A stretch of 64,000 bases of DNA. Origin: Microbacterium stercoris. Its GTDB lineage: Bacteria > Actinomycetota > Actinomycetes > Actinomycetales > Microbacteriaceae. This document shows positions 58,401 to 64,000 of this stretch, in pieces (position 1 is the stretch's first letter; every line of letters begins with the position of its first letter). The notes beneath the pieces were generated by a model that saw only the letters and a list, made by a program, of their open reading frames with translations, had not been told where the DNA came from and did not search any database. The stretch covers positions 414,463-478,462 of the forward strand of contig NZ_JAGFOA010000003.1 of assembly GCF_017592545.1 (NCBI RefSeq). The letters run 5' to 3'. The position numbers were made by a program, and so were the translations under genes.

Positions 58401-59164
58401 GCCCGTCCGAGTCGCTGATGGTCGTCACCGCCAGCCGCCGGCATGCCGAGCGTGTGCGCGCCGCGGTGATGGCGGCCTTCGCCGGGCGCGCGGATGTCGC
58501 CGACTTCGTGTCGCGTGAGACCACCGAGCCGCTTGCGGTGCTGACGCTCGAGGAGGCCACGGCCGAGAGCCGCGACCGCGTGATCTTCTCGCTGGGCTAC
58601 GGCCTCACCAAGCACGGCCGTGTCCTCAGCGACTTCGGCGACCTGTCGACGCCCGACGGCGACCGGCTGCTCACCGCGGGTATGACCCGCGCACGCCGCT
58701 CGATGATCATCGTCTCCTCGATCCGCCCGTCGGCGTTCGACGACGGCCGTCTCGAGCACGGTGCGGCGACGCTGATGGGCATCCTGGGGGCGATCGCGGC
58801 ACGCGGCCGCGATGCGCGTCTCGAGGATCTCGCCGACCCGCTGACTCTGGCCCTCGCGCGCGAGCTGCGCCGCCTGGGCGTCGCGGTCGACGTGGACTAC
58901 CGCGGCCTGCTGCCGCTGGTCGCCCAGCACGACGGCAAGGCCGTGGTGGTCGAGTCCGACCCGGAGTCGCGCGGCGAGTCGCTGCGCGAGTCGCTGCGTC
59001 TGCGTCCGCACGTGCTGCGCCGTCTCGGCTGGCACTACGTGCGGGTGCACGCCTTCGATCTGTACAGCGACCCCGCCGCGGTCGCGGGTCGCATCGCCGC
59101 GGTGCTCGGCATCTCTCCCGAGGCGAAGCGCGCGGACGGCGACACCGAGCCGCTGAAGCTGTGA
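55415..59164 (+). CDS. Giant SF1 helicase-like protein with degenerate ATPase motifs
   Basis: About 1,249 residues. N-terminal uncharacterised domain (1-320), a RecA-like core, helical inserts (about 400-820) and a C-terminal PD-(D/E)XK-like end. Motif I reads TLPGTGGTQTVIN (Gly333 where Lys is expected); motif II reads VVILADAGAIS instead of a DE(x)(x) box; GDPVTQRP and SYRAGGEDLAELVND resemble motifs III and IV; TAGMTRARRSMIIVSS is motif VI. It is related to the DUF4011/UvrD-Dna2-like helicases, but ATP hydrolysis is doubtful. TACCCT (55402-55407) suggests a leaderless mRNA from the GTG. Confidence 0.8.
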   Translation: MWRAEGSAAVDRIVADDTATIVTPTDLGMAERGVFVAHVADPERERRRAVAADLGGPSPLLHFPFETARPADGSRPVGTEAAEAGIDITKAHPGSLPQFITGKSTLLSNLFRDEVALRTARLAAERITAKHLELRTVRGIDAVRLGVGMAVWRVGDEEFAAPVLLRPLAIRRHHSDFELKLHGQFSVNAELVRAARDHFGIELDGAALAALAYGEGVFKPQPVIDHLRAALAHVDTFSVRPRLIVSTFADVGGAMARDLEKLDHPILNALAGHPEDLAELRGRVKPAVVTNPDERAPAADMLLLDADAEQEAVLARIAAGESLVVHTLPGTGGTQTVINALGSLVRGGKRVLVVSARRSTLDGVRHRLAGIGLDGLAVSPSDLRRDLIRAIGRNEKAEQPKVAEVDDALVRLRTVLRDYRRALTRTHDRLGVSVLDATRALTKLASLPEPPSTAARLGIRALEALAGDRAAAGKTLALAARLGEFKVGPDDSPWYGVTFSTTDDARRAHEQAGKLHLKSVPALLEKGYELIAQTRMRPFTTIDELGEFLRLLHGIRDSLDRFAPSVFERPLADIIRAHGPRRDAGMTSADRRRLKKLAKEYLRPGVHLADMHEALVRIQHQRAQWQKLVDVGTIPDIPLGLADVQVEWQRVEAELSDLDRALGRGSRLAALPVQRLVRTLAGLAAESEVFDNIVERAELRSELARLGLEPLLTELSVRHVDEARVGEELEFAWWQSVLEHLLQNDRSLLGANTSVVDRLERDFRLVDEAHAAASGPLLAWQLAAQWRIGIVDEPSESAALRRALTQGQITAEGLYAAAPTLGRVIAPVWIASPYEVPAIPDDPGFDVVILADAGAISTTEAAPAIRRARQVVAFGDPVTQRPTPFVVAAVGDPLPGAAVETESLFESLAEVLPVTTLTRSYRAGGEDLAELVNDAFYGGEIVSLPWAGSYLGRGSLSVDYVEGGNGTPDPITGSVESPDAEVARVVTLVVEHAVNRPSESLMVVTASRRHAERVRAAVMAAFAGRADVADFVSRETTEPLAVLTLEEATAESRDRVIFSLGYGLTKHGRVLSDFGDLSTPDGDRLLTAGMTRARRSMIIVSSIRPSAFDDGRLEHGAATLMGILGAIAARGRDARLEDLADPLTLALARELRRLGVAVDVDYRGLLPLVAQHDGKAVVVESDPESRGESLRESLRLRPHVLRRLGWHYVRVHAFDLYSDPAAVAGRIAAVLGISPEAKRADGDTEPLKL

Positions 59165-59388
59165 CCCGCGAGCCGAATGAGCCGGATGAGCCGCGCGCGA
59201 AGGATGAGCCGCGTCAGAAGGTCGTGCGCGTGCGCGGCTCCCGTCGCGCGCAGCTGACGGCGGTCGAGGGCACGCTGACCGACTCCGAGGCCGAGGCCAC
59301 GCTGCGCGGCCCCCGTCCGCAGGCGACGCCGAAGGACCGCGGCCCCAACGACGAGCGCCTGCGCACTGACGTCCCGCCGCATTACTGA
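59161..59388 (+). CDS. Small conserved hypothetical protein
   Basis: 75 residues, hydrophilic, Pro/Arg/Asp-rich N-terminus then VVRVRGSRRAQLTAVEGTL and a Pro-rich end. GTG start overlaps the helicase-like stop by 4 bp, so it is co-translated and may be its partner. No known domain. Confidence 0.72.
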   Translation: MTREPNEPDEPRAKDEPRQKVVRVRGSRRAQLTAVEGTLTDSEAEATLRGPRPQATPKDRGPNDERLRTDVPPHY

Positions 59389-59413
59389 TCCGCTGCGTGC
59401 CCCCGGGTACGCA

Positions 59414-59450
59414 AGACGCCCCGGACCTCATCGTGAGGTCCGGGGCGTCT
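59414..59450 (-). terminator. Terminator, probably of mscL
   Basis: Perfect 17-bp stem (AGACGCCCCGGACCTCA and its complement) with a TCG loop between convergent genes. Confidence 0.85.
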
Positions 59451-59503
59451 GACGGCGTCGCTCGCTCGGCAACGCCTCGAGCGGCTTCGCGTGTGGGGCG
59501 TTC

Positions 59504-59911
59504 TTACAGCCCGCGCTGCGCGGCGAGGAGGTCGCGGATCTCCGCGAGCAGCTCCTCCTGGGTCGGGGCCGCCGGCTCGTCCTCGGCCACGCCGAGCTTG
59601 GCCGCACGGCGCTCGGCCAGCTTGTTCATCGGCAGGACGAGCGCGAAGTACACGACCGCGGCGACGGCGAGGAAGTTGATGATCGCCGAGATGATCGCGC
59701 CGATGCCGAAGTTCACCTTCGCGAAGAGACCCGGGAACGTGAGCACCCAGCTGCTGAGATCGCCGGTGGGCACGAACGCGCCGAGCAGCGGATTGACGAT
59801 GTGGTCGACGGTCGCCGTGACGATCGCACCGAACGCGGCGCCGATGATCACCGCGACGGCGAGATCGATCACGTTGCCGCGGCTGATGAAGGCCTTGAAT
59901 CCCTGAAGCAT
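59504..59911 (-). CDS. mscL: Large-conductance mechanosensitive channel
   Basis: 135 residues. N-terminal GFKAFISRGNVIDLAVAVIIG (TM1 and pore constriction), periplasmic loop, TM2 INFLAVAAVVYFALVL and a charged C-terminal helix. Opens on osmotic downshock. GGAGGGGG precedes the ATG. Confidence 0.97.
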   Translation of the reverse strand: MLQGFKAFISRGNVIDLAVAVIIGAAFGAIVTATVDHIVNPLLGAFVPTGDLSSWVLTFPGLFAKVNFGIGAIISAIINFLAVAAVVYFALVLPMNKLAERRAAKLGVAEDEPAAPTQEELLAEIRDLLAAQRGL

Positions 59912-60003
59912 GCGCTTCCCCCTCCTGCCGGCCGTGCGGCCGGGTCAGTTCCCTATGAGGCGCCTGGGACCAGGCGCTCCGGGGAAGATCATGCAGGAGC
60001 GTC

Positions 60004-60219
60004 TCAGGCGGCGCCAGCACCCACGCCGGAGGAATCCGACGAGCTGCGCGAGTCGGTGCGGTAGAACCCGGAGCCGTTGAACGTCACGCCGCCCACCCCG
60101 AACTGCTTGCGCAGGTCGCCGCCGCACTCGGGGCAGACCGTGAGCGCGTCATCGGCGAAGGACTGGACGATGTCGAACGCGTGTCCGCACGACTTGCAGG
60201 CATAGGAGTACTTGGGCAT
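60004..60219 (-). CDS. FmdB-type zinc-ribbon protein
   Basis: 71 residues. MPKYSYACKSCGHAFDIVQS and TVCPECGGDLRKQF give two CxxC knuckles; a Ser/Gly-rich tail follows. A widespread small putative regulatory protein; role unknown. Starts 17 bp after the 5-formyl-THF cyclo-ligase stop, likely co-transcribed. Confidence 0.92.
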   Translation of the reverse strand: MPKYSYACKSCGHAFDIVQSFADDALTVCPECGGDLRKQFGVGGVTFNGSGFYRTDSRSSSDSSGVGAGAA

Positions 60220-60236
60220 ACGACCTCTTCGGGGTG

Positions 60237-60830
60237 TCAGGGGCGGATCGGCAGCTCGACCGTGCGGGTCGGGGTCACAACGCCGTTGACCGGCTGGTCG
60301 TGCACGTCGCGCGGCACGCTGGCGACCAGTTCCGAATCATAGATCACGGCGTAGACGGGGGGCCTGCGATCCATCGAGCCGAGCGTCTTGTCGAAGAACC
60401 CGCGGCCCCATCCCATCCGCATGCCGGTGACGTCGACGGCGGCAGCCGGCACGAGCATCAGATCGACGTCGTTGACCGCGATGGGCCCCAGCAGCTCGCC
60501 CACGGCCTCGGGCACGCCGAGAGGTGTCTGGATCTCGTCGCCCTCGGCCTGCGCCACGGTCCAGTCGAGGAGGCCGTCCTCGCGCATCACCGGCAGCAGA
60601 ACCCGGATCCCGCGCCGGATCGCGTCGGCGATGAACGCCCTCGTGCCCGGTTCGGTGGGAGAGGAGAGGAAGCACGAGACGCTCCGCACGCCGTGCTGCT
60701 CGAGCAGCGCGGCGAGCTGGACGCGGATCCCGTCCGCTGCCGAGTCCCGCTGCGTCTCGGAGATCAGCTGACGGCGTTCGCGCAGTTCGGCGCGAAGCGC
60801 TCGCTTGGCGTTGTCGAGGGCGTCTCTCAT
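60237..60830 (-). CDS. 5-formyltetrahydrofolate cyclo-ligase
   Basis: 197 residues. N-terminal KRALRAELRERRQ, and the ATP-binding GMRMGWGRGFFDKTL near the C-terminus are diagnostic. Converts 5-formyl-THF to 5,10-methenyl-THF with ATP. Divergent from galU. Confidence 0.92.
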   Translation of the reverse strand: MRDALDNAKRALRAELRERRQLISETQRDSAADGIRVQLAALLEQHGVRSVSCFLSSPTEPGTRAFIADAIRRGIRVLLPVMREDGLLDWTVAQAEGDEIQTPLGVPEAVGELLGPIAVNDVDLMLVPAAAVDVTGMRMGWGRGFFDKTLGSMDRRPPVYAVIYDSELVASVPRDVHDQPVNGVVTPTRTVELPIRP

Positions 60831-60916
60831 GGGGCGAGTCTAGGCGGCGGTAGGGGGTGATCCCGCGGGATGTCAAGCTTCCCCGGCTCGAAAGGAGGTT
60901 CCACTAGCATCGGAGA

Positions 60917-61804
60917 ATGCATCCCCCGCAGATCAAGGCAGTCATCCCCGCCGCCGGCCTGGGAACGCGTTTCCTCCCGGCGACCAAGGCGACACCGAAG
61001 GAGATGCTCCCGGTCGTCGACAAGCCCGCGATCCAGTACGTCGTCGAGGAGGCGGTCGCCGCCGGCATCCGCGACGTCCTGATGATCATCGGACGCAACA
61101 AGAACGCGCTGGCGAACCACTTCGACGCGGTTCCCGAGCTCGAGACCAAGCTGCTCGACAAGGGCGACGCCGCTCGTCTCGAGCGCGTGCAGGCCTCCAC
61201 CGACCTCGCCGACATCCACTTCGTCCGCCAGGGCGAGCCCAAGGGCCTGGGGCACGCGGTGCTGCGCGCCAAGTCCCACGTGGGTGACGCGCCGTTCGCG
61301 GTCATGCTCGGCGACGACCTCATCGACGAGCGCGACGAGCTGCTCACCACGATGATCACGGAGCAGGCCAAGCGCGGCGGCATGGTGATCGCCCTCATGG
61401 AGGTCGACCCCGACAGCATCTCGATGTACGGCTGCGCCGACGTGGAGCCCACCGACACCGATGGCGTCGTCAGGGTGAAGGGGCTCGTCGAGAAGCCCGC
61501 GAAGGAGGACGCTCCGTCCAACCTCGCCGTCATCGGACGATACGTGCTGTCGCCGGAGATCTTCCCGATCCTCGAGCGCACCGAGCCGGGCAAGGGCGGC
61601 GAGATCCAGCTCACCGACGCTCTGCAGGTGTTCGCCGCCGACTCCGAGGGCCCCGGCGTGTTCGGCGTCGTGTTCCGCGGCCGTCGCTACGACACGGGAG
61701 ATAGGGTCGACTACATCAAGGCGATCATGCGTCTCGCGGCGGATCGCGACGACCTCGGTCCCGAGCTCCGCCCGTGGTTCAAGGAGTTCGCCGCCGGGCT
61801 GTGA
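60917..61804 (+). CDS. galU: UTP-glucose-1-phosphate uridylyltransferase
   Basis: 295 residues. Nucleotide-binding signature VIPAAGLGTRFLPATKATPKEM with the catalytic Lys/Arg, DKPAIQYVVEE, and MLGDDLIDE for the metal. Makes UDP-glucose for cell-envelope glycans. Followed by a GNAT gene. Confidence 0.97.
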   Translation: MHPPQIKAVIPAAGLGTRFLPATKATPKEMLPVVDKPAIQYVVEEAVAAGIRDVLMIIGRNKNALANHFDAVPELETKLLDKGDAARLERVQASTDLADIHFVRQGEPKGLGHAVLRAKSHVGDAPFAVMLGDDLIDERDELLTTMITEQAKRGGMVIALMEVDPDSISMYGCADVEPTDTDGVVRVKGLVEKPAKEDAPSNLAVIGRYVLSPEIFPILERTEPGKGGEIQLTDALQVFAADSEGPGVFGVVFRGRRYDTGDRVDYIKAIMRLAADRDDLGPELRPWFKEFAAGL

Positions 61805-61829
61805 ACCCCCTCACTTCCTAAGGAGCCGG

Positions 61830-62459
61830 ATGGACGGTCTCGCCCCGCGTCAGCACGGGCCGATCTCCATCCGGCTCGTTCGTCCCCGGGATGCTCGCGT
61901 GCTGCAGAGCGAGCTCATGTCTAACCGGTCGTGGCTGCGGCCGTGGGAGGCCACGAGCCCGAGCGGCTCGGGTCCGCTCGACATGCGCGGCAGCATCCGG
62001 CGCCTCCTGCAGCAGTATCGCGACGGCCAGGGCATCCCCTTCGTGATGGAGTACGAGGGCGAGGTCGCCGGGCAGCTGAACGTCTGGGGTGTCGCCCGAG
62101 GCTCGCTGTCCTCCGCCACGATCGGCTACTGGGTGAGCGAGCGCTTCGCCGGCAAGGGCATCACGCCCACCGCGGTGGCGCTGGCCACCGACGTCTGCTT
62201 CTCCGAGCTCCAGCTGCACCGCATGGAGATCTGCATCCGTCCCGAGAACGCCGCCAGCCTGCGCGTGGTGCAGAAGCTCGGCTTCCGCTACGAGGGGCTG
62301 CGGCGGCGGTACATCCACATCGACGGCGACTGGCGCGATCACTACGCCTTCGCCCTGGTGCGCGAGGACGTCCCGGACGGCGTGCTGCAGCGATGGCTGT
62401 CGGGCCTCGCGCCCGCGCATGCCGCGGACGTGCCCCCGGCCGACCGCGTCGCGACATAG
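61830..62459 (+). CDS. GNAT N-acetyltransferase (RimJ-like)
   Basis: 209 residues. RimJ/RimL style: LRPWEA, acetyl-CoA loop VSERFAGKGITPTAV, HRMEICIRPENAASLRVV and LGFRYEGLRRRYIHIDG. Probably acetylates N-terminal alpha-amino groups of ribosomal or other proteins. AAGGAG before the ATG; 25 bp after galU. Confidence 0.9.
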   Translation: MDGLAPRQHGPISIRLVRPRDARVLQSELMSNRSWLRPWEATSPSGSGPLDMRGSIRRLLQQYRDGQGIPFVMEYEGEVAGQLNVWGVARGSLSSATIGYWVSERFAGKGITPTAVALATDVCFSELQLHRMEICIRPENAASLRVVQKLGFRYEGLRRRYIHIDGDWRDHYAFALVREDVPDGVLQRWLSGLAPAHAADVPPADRVAT

Positions 62460-62526
62460 CCCGGCATCTGTGACACGCCCACAGGATCCGACGGTCTTCT
62501 TGGCGGTTCCCGCTAGCGTGATCCCC

Positions 62527-63438
62527 ATGGATGGGCAGATGCTCGGGGGAGGGGTCATCGTCGCGGTCGCGGCGGTGCTCTGGCTCGTGTATCTGCTGCC
62601 GTCGTGGCAGAGCCGCGCGCAGTACAACGCCGCGGAGCGCAACGCCGTGCGCCTGAACCAGGCTCTTCGCGTGCTCGCCGAGACGAGCGAGACGCCCGAG
62701 GAGGTCCGCGTCGAGCTCACCGCTCGCGAGGCGGCCGCAAAGCAGAAGCTCGCGCGCCGCCTCCAGGCGGAGCAGACCCGCCTCGCGCTCGAGGAGAACC
62801 GACTGCAGGCGGATCAGGATCTGGTCGCGATCGAGCAGAAGCGCGCGGAGCTCATCGCGCAGCGCCTGGCGCCCGAGGTGCGCCAGGCGAAGGCGCGTCG
62901 CCGCGTGCGCCTCTTCGCCACCGTGCTCACGCTGGCCGGCCTCGCCACCGCGGGTCTGGGCGTGTGGGCGTTCATCGTGGGCTTCGGCCCGCTCTGGATG
63001 GCCGTGGGTGCGGGGGCCGCGTTCGCCGGCTCGCTCCTCCTTCAGCGCATGGCGGTGGTGGCGGCCCGCTCGGCTCGTCGCGCCGCCGCCCCCGTGCACG
63101 CCGCGCAGCCCGTTCGCGCACGCGTCGCAGGCCCCCTTCTCGACGAGGCGGATCGCGGTTGGGTGCCGCGATCGCTTCCGGCGCCCCTCACCACGACGGC
63201 CGGAACGCGCGCGCAGAGCGCTCGCGCCGAGGTCGAGGCGCGCGAGGCGCTGCAGCGCGCGGCTGAGCAGGAGGCGCTGCGCGCTCGTGCCGAGCAGCTG
63301 CGCCCGGCACCGGTGGCGATCGCCAGCGCTCGTCCCGAGCCTGCCGCCGCCTCGCCGTTCGCCCGGATGGGCTACGTCGACGATGCCGAGATCGAGGCGC
63401 ACGTGCGCGATCTGCTCGCGCGCCGCGCCACCGCCTGA
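62527..63438 (+). CDS. Membrane protein with coiled coil, unknown function
   Basis: 303 residues. N-terminal helix (about 7-25), a charged coiled coil (about 30-125, heptads rich in Ala/Glu/Arg), two more helices (about 130-175), and a basic Ala/Arg-rich C-terminal part ending in an acidic DDAEIEAHVRDLL helix. Similar proteins sit downstream of galU-region genes in Microbacteriaceae; no function known. TAGCGT (62514-62519) 7 bp before the ATG suggests leaderless transcription. Confidence 0.78.
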   Translation: MDGQMLGGGVIVAVAAVLWLVYLLPSWQSRAQYNAAERNAVRLNQALRVLAETSETPEEVRVELTAREAAAKQKLARRLQAEQTRLALEENRLQADQDLVAIEQKRAELIAQRLAPEVRQAKARRRVRLFATVLTLAGLATAGLGVWAFIVGFGPLWMAVGAGAAFAGSLLLQRMAVVAARSARRAAAPVHAAQPVRARVAGPLLDEADRGWVPRSLPAPLTTTAGTRAQSARAEVEAREALQRAAEQEALRARAEQLRPAPVAIASARPEPAAASPFARMGYVDDAEIEAHVRDLLARRATA

Positions 63439-63527
63439 CCTCGCGGGGGCGCCGGCACACGACGCGCCCGGGAGGTGGCCCGAGTGCGGGAGTGTCCGAG
63501 CGGTCTGGTAACGTAGTCCGAGTTCAC

Positions 63528-63600
63528 GGGCCCATGGCGCAGTTGGTAGCGCGTCTCGTTCGCAATGAGAAGGTCGGGGGTTCGAATCCCCCTGGGTCCA
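63528..63600 (+). tRNA. tRNA-Ala(CGC)
   Basis: Acceptor GGGCCCA/TGGGTCC, D stem GCGC/GCGC, anticodon stem TCTCG/TGAGA with loop TTCGCAA (CGC, Ala), T stem GGGGG/CCCCC with loop TTCGAAT, discriminator A; CCA not encoded. TAACGT (63509-63514) is a probable -10. Confidence 0.96.
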
Positions 63601-63609
63601 CCGAGAACA

Positions 63610-63645
63610 GAAGCCCCACACCGCGAGGTGTGGGGCTTCTTCGTT
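63610..63645 (+). terminator. Terminator after tRNA-Ala
   Basis: Perfect 13-bp stem (GAAGCCCCACACC and its complement), GCGA loop, then TTCGTTT. Confidence 0.9.
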
Positions 63646-63728
63646 TCCCCGGCCGTCCGAGGCGGAAGCCCGCCACGCTGTGCCGTCGCGCACCCAGGCT
63701 GCGGCGACACGCCCGGGTGCGGTGGGGT

Positions 63729-64000
63729 TTGCCGGGTGCCCCGGATCGGCGTAATGTAATCCCTTGTCGCCGCCAAGCGGTGAGGTTGAGCCGGAAGGTT
63801 CCCACCCCAGGACAGCGACAACAACACAAACCAACTCAGCTTCCATCCAGGTTCTGGATGATTAGCTAGGCAGGTTGCCCCGGAGGGCTGCGGCGGGAGT
63901 CGCAGGGCTGGGAGCATCCGATCCTTGAGAACTCAACAGCGTGCACTTGTCAAATGCCAAATAACCTCGTCGGCCGATTTTTGATCGGTTCGGCAAGATT
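63729..64000 (+). promoter_or_regulatory. rRNA operon promoter and 5' leader (16S gene beyond the window)
   Basis: TTGCCG (63729-63734) and TAATGT (63752-63757) are 17 bp apart. About 165 bp downstream, TTGAGAACTCAACAG (63924-63938) matches the boxA-region sequence of actinobacterial rrn leaders, and the sequence runs into an A/T-rich stretch typical of the region before 16S rRNA. No gene lies between the tRNA-Ala terminator and the window end. Confidence 0.75.

Noticed and set aside
55208..59431. Very long minus-strand open frame opposite the helicase-like gene
   Set aside because: It is an antisense shadow caused by high G/C at third positions; the plus strand carries helicase motifs and the minus translation is Arg/Gly/His-rich with no domain.
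63490..63515. tRNA-Ser/Leu-like D-arm fragment before tRNA-Ala
   Set aside because: Only a short GTCCGAGCGG match; no acceptor or anticodon arm follows, and a -10 for tRNA-Ala explains part of it.

Overview
The window is chromosomal DNA of a very GC-rich Gram-positive actinobacterium, most likely a Microbacteriaceae member close to Microbacterium. Evidence: strong G/C preference at codon third positions, frequent GTG/TTG starts and leaderless genes, Lsr2, WXG100, DUF3263, DUF3027, DUF2332 and LytR_C families, the XPB helicase next to its helicase-associated partner, a complete actinobacterial paa regulon, and an actinobacterial-type rRNA leader at the right end. Family names are from recognition of the translated sequence, not from database searches.

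Layout. 0-11.4 kb: a thioredoxin-fold membrane protein that has lost its CXXC motif, tRNA-Thr(TGT), transporters, glutaminase, a DUF2975/HTH pair, a nitroreductase with a Lys/Ala tail overlapping msrB, DUF2332, DUF3263 and LytR_C proteins. 11.4-15.4 kb: cold-shock protein, groEL behind two tandem CIRCE operators, an orphan branched-chain amino-acid-type binding lipoprotein, and a WXG100 protein. 15.4-19.5 kb: a two-component system and an L,D-transpeptidase. 19.5-30.4 kb: XPB helicase and partner split by a foreign-looking lipoprotein gene, cold-shock/DUF3027 pair with an extremely acidic tail, an MHS-type transporter, serC, a DtxR-type regulator, and an M23 peptidase behind a structured RNA leader. 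30.5-33.5 kb: HNH protein, aldo/keto reductase, TetR regulator, hotdog thioesterase.

33.5-45 kb is a complete phenylacetate degradation locus in two adjacent operons (paaJ-F-H-Z-I-K and paaA-B-C-D-E-G). Together they encode activation (PaaK), ring epoxidation (PaaABCDE), isomerisation (PaaG), ring opening and aldehyde oxidation (PaaZ), beta-oxidation (PaaF, PaaH, PaaJ) and rescue thioesterases (PaaI and the divergent hotdog protein). Each operon has the same -35 hexamer and a near-identical 18-bp pseudo-palindrome just downstream of the -10, probably the operator of the nearby TetR repressor.

45.1-49.9 kb, directly after tRNA-Arg(CCT), is a less GC-rich accessory island: an unknown protein with a possible frameshifted extension, an OLD-type ATPase/TOPRIM nuclease (likely phage defence), a truncated HTH remnant, an HNH nuclease and a frameshifted pseudogene. 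Core genes resume with a cysteine-less HesB-like protein, Lsr2, a GAF-LuxR regulator divergent from a DUF485-ActP acetate permease operon, and an alkylation-repair-like pair (Tag-like and MGMT-like) in which metal or catalytic residues are missing. A 1,249-residue SF1-helicase-like protein with degenerate Walker A and B motifs follows, then MscL, an FmdB-type zinc ribbon, 5-formyl-THF cyclo-ligase, GalU, a GNAT acetyltransferase, tRNA-Ala(CGC), and the promoter/leader of an rRNA operon whose 16S gene lies just beyond the window.

The most noteworthy signals are the cluster of proteins with lost catalytic residues (about 54-59 kb and at the left end), the tandem CIRCE array, the structured leader of the M23 gene, the duplicated 3' end of the XPB gene around a dispersed-repeat-like sequence, and the tRNA-adjacent defence island.
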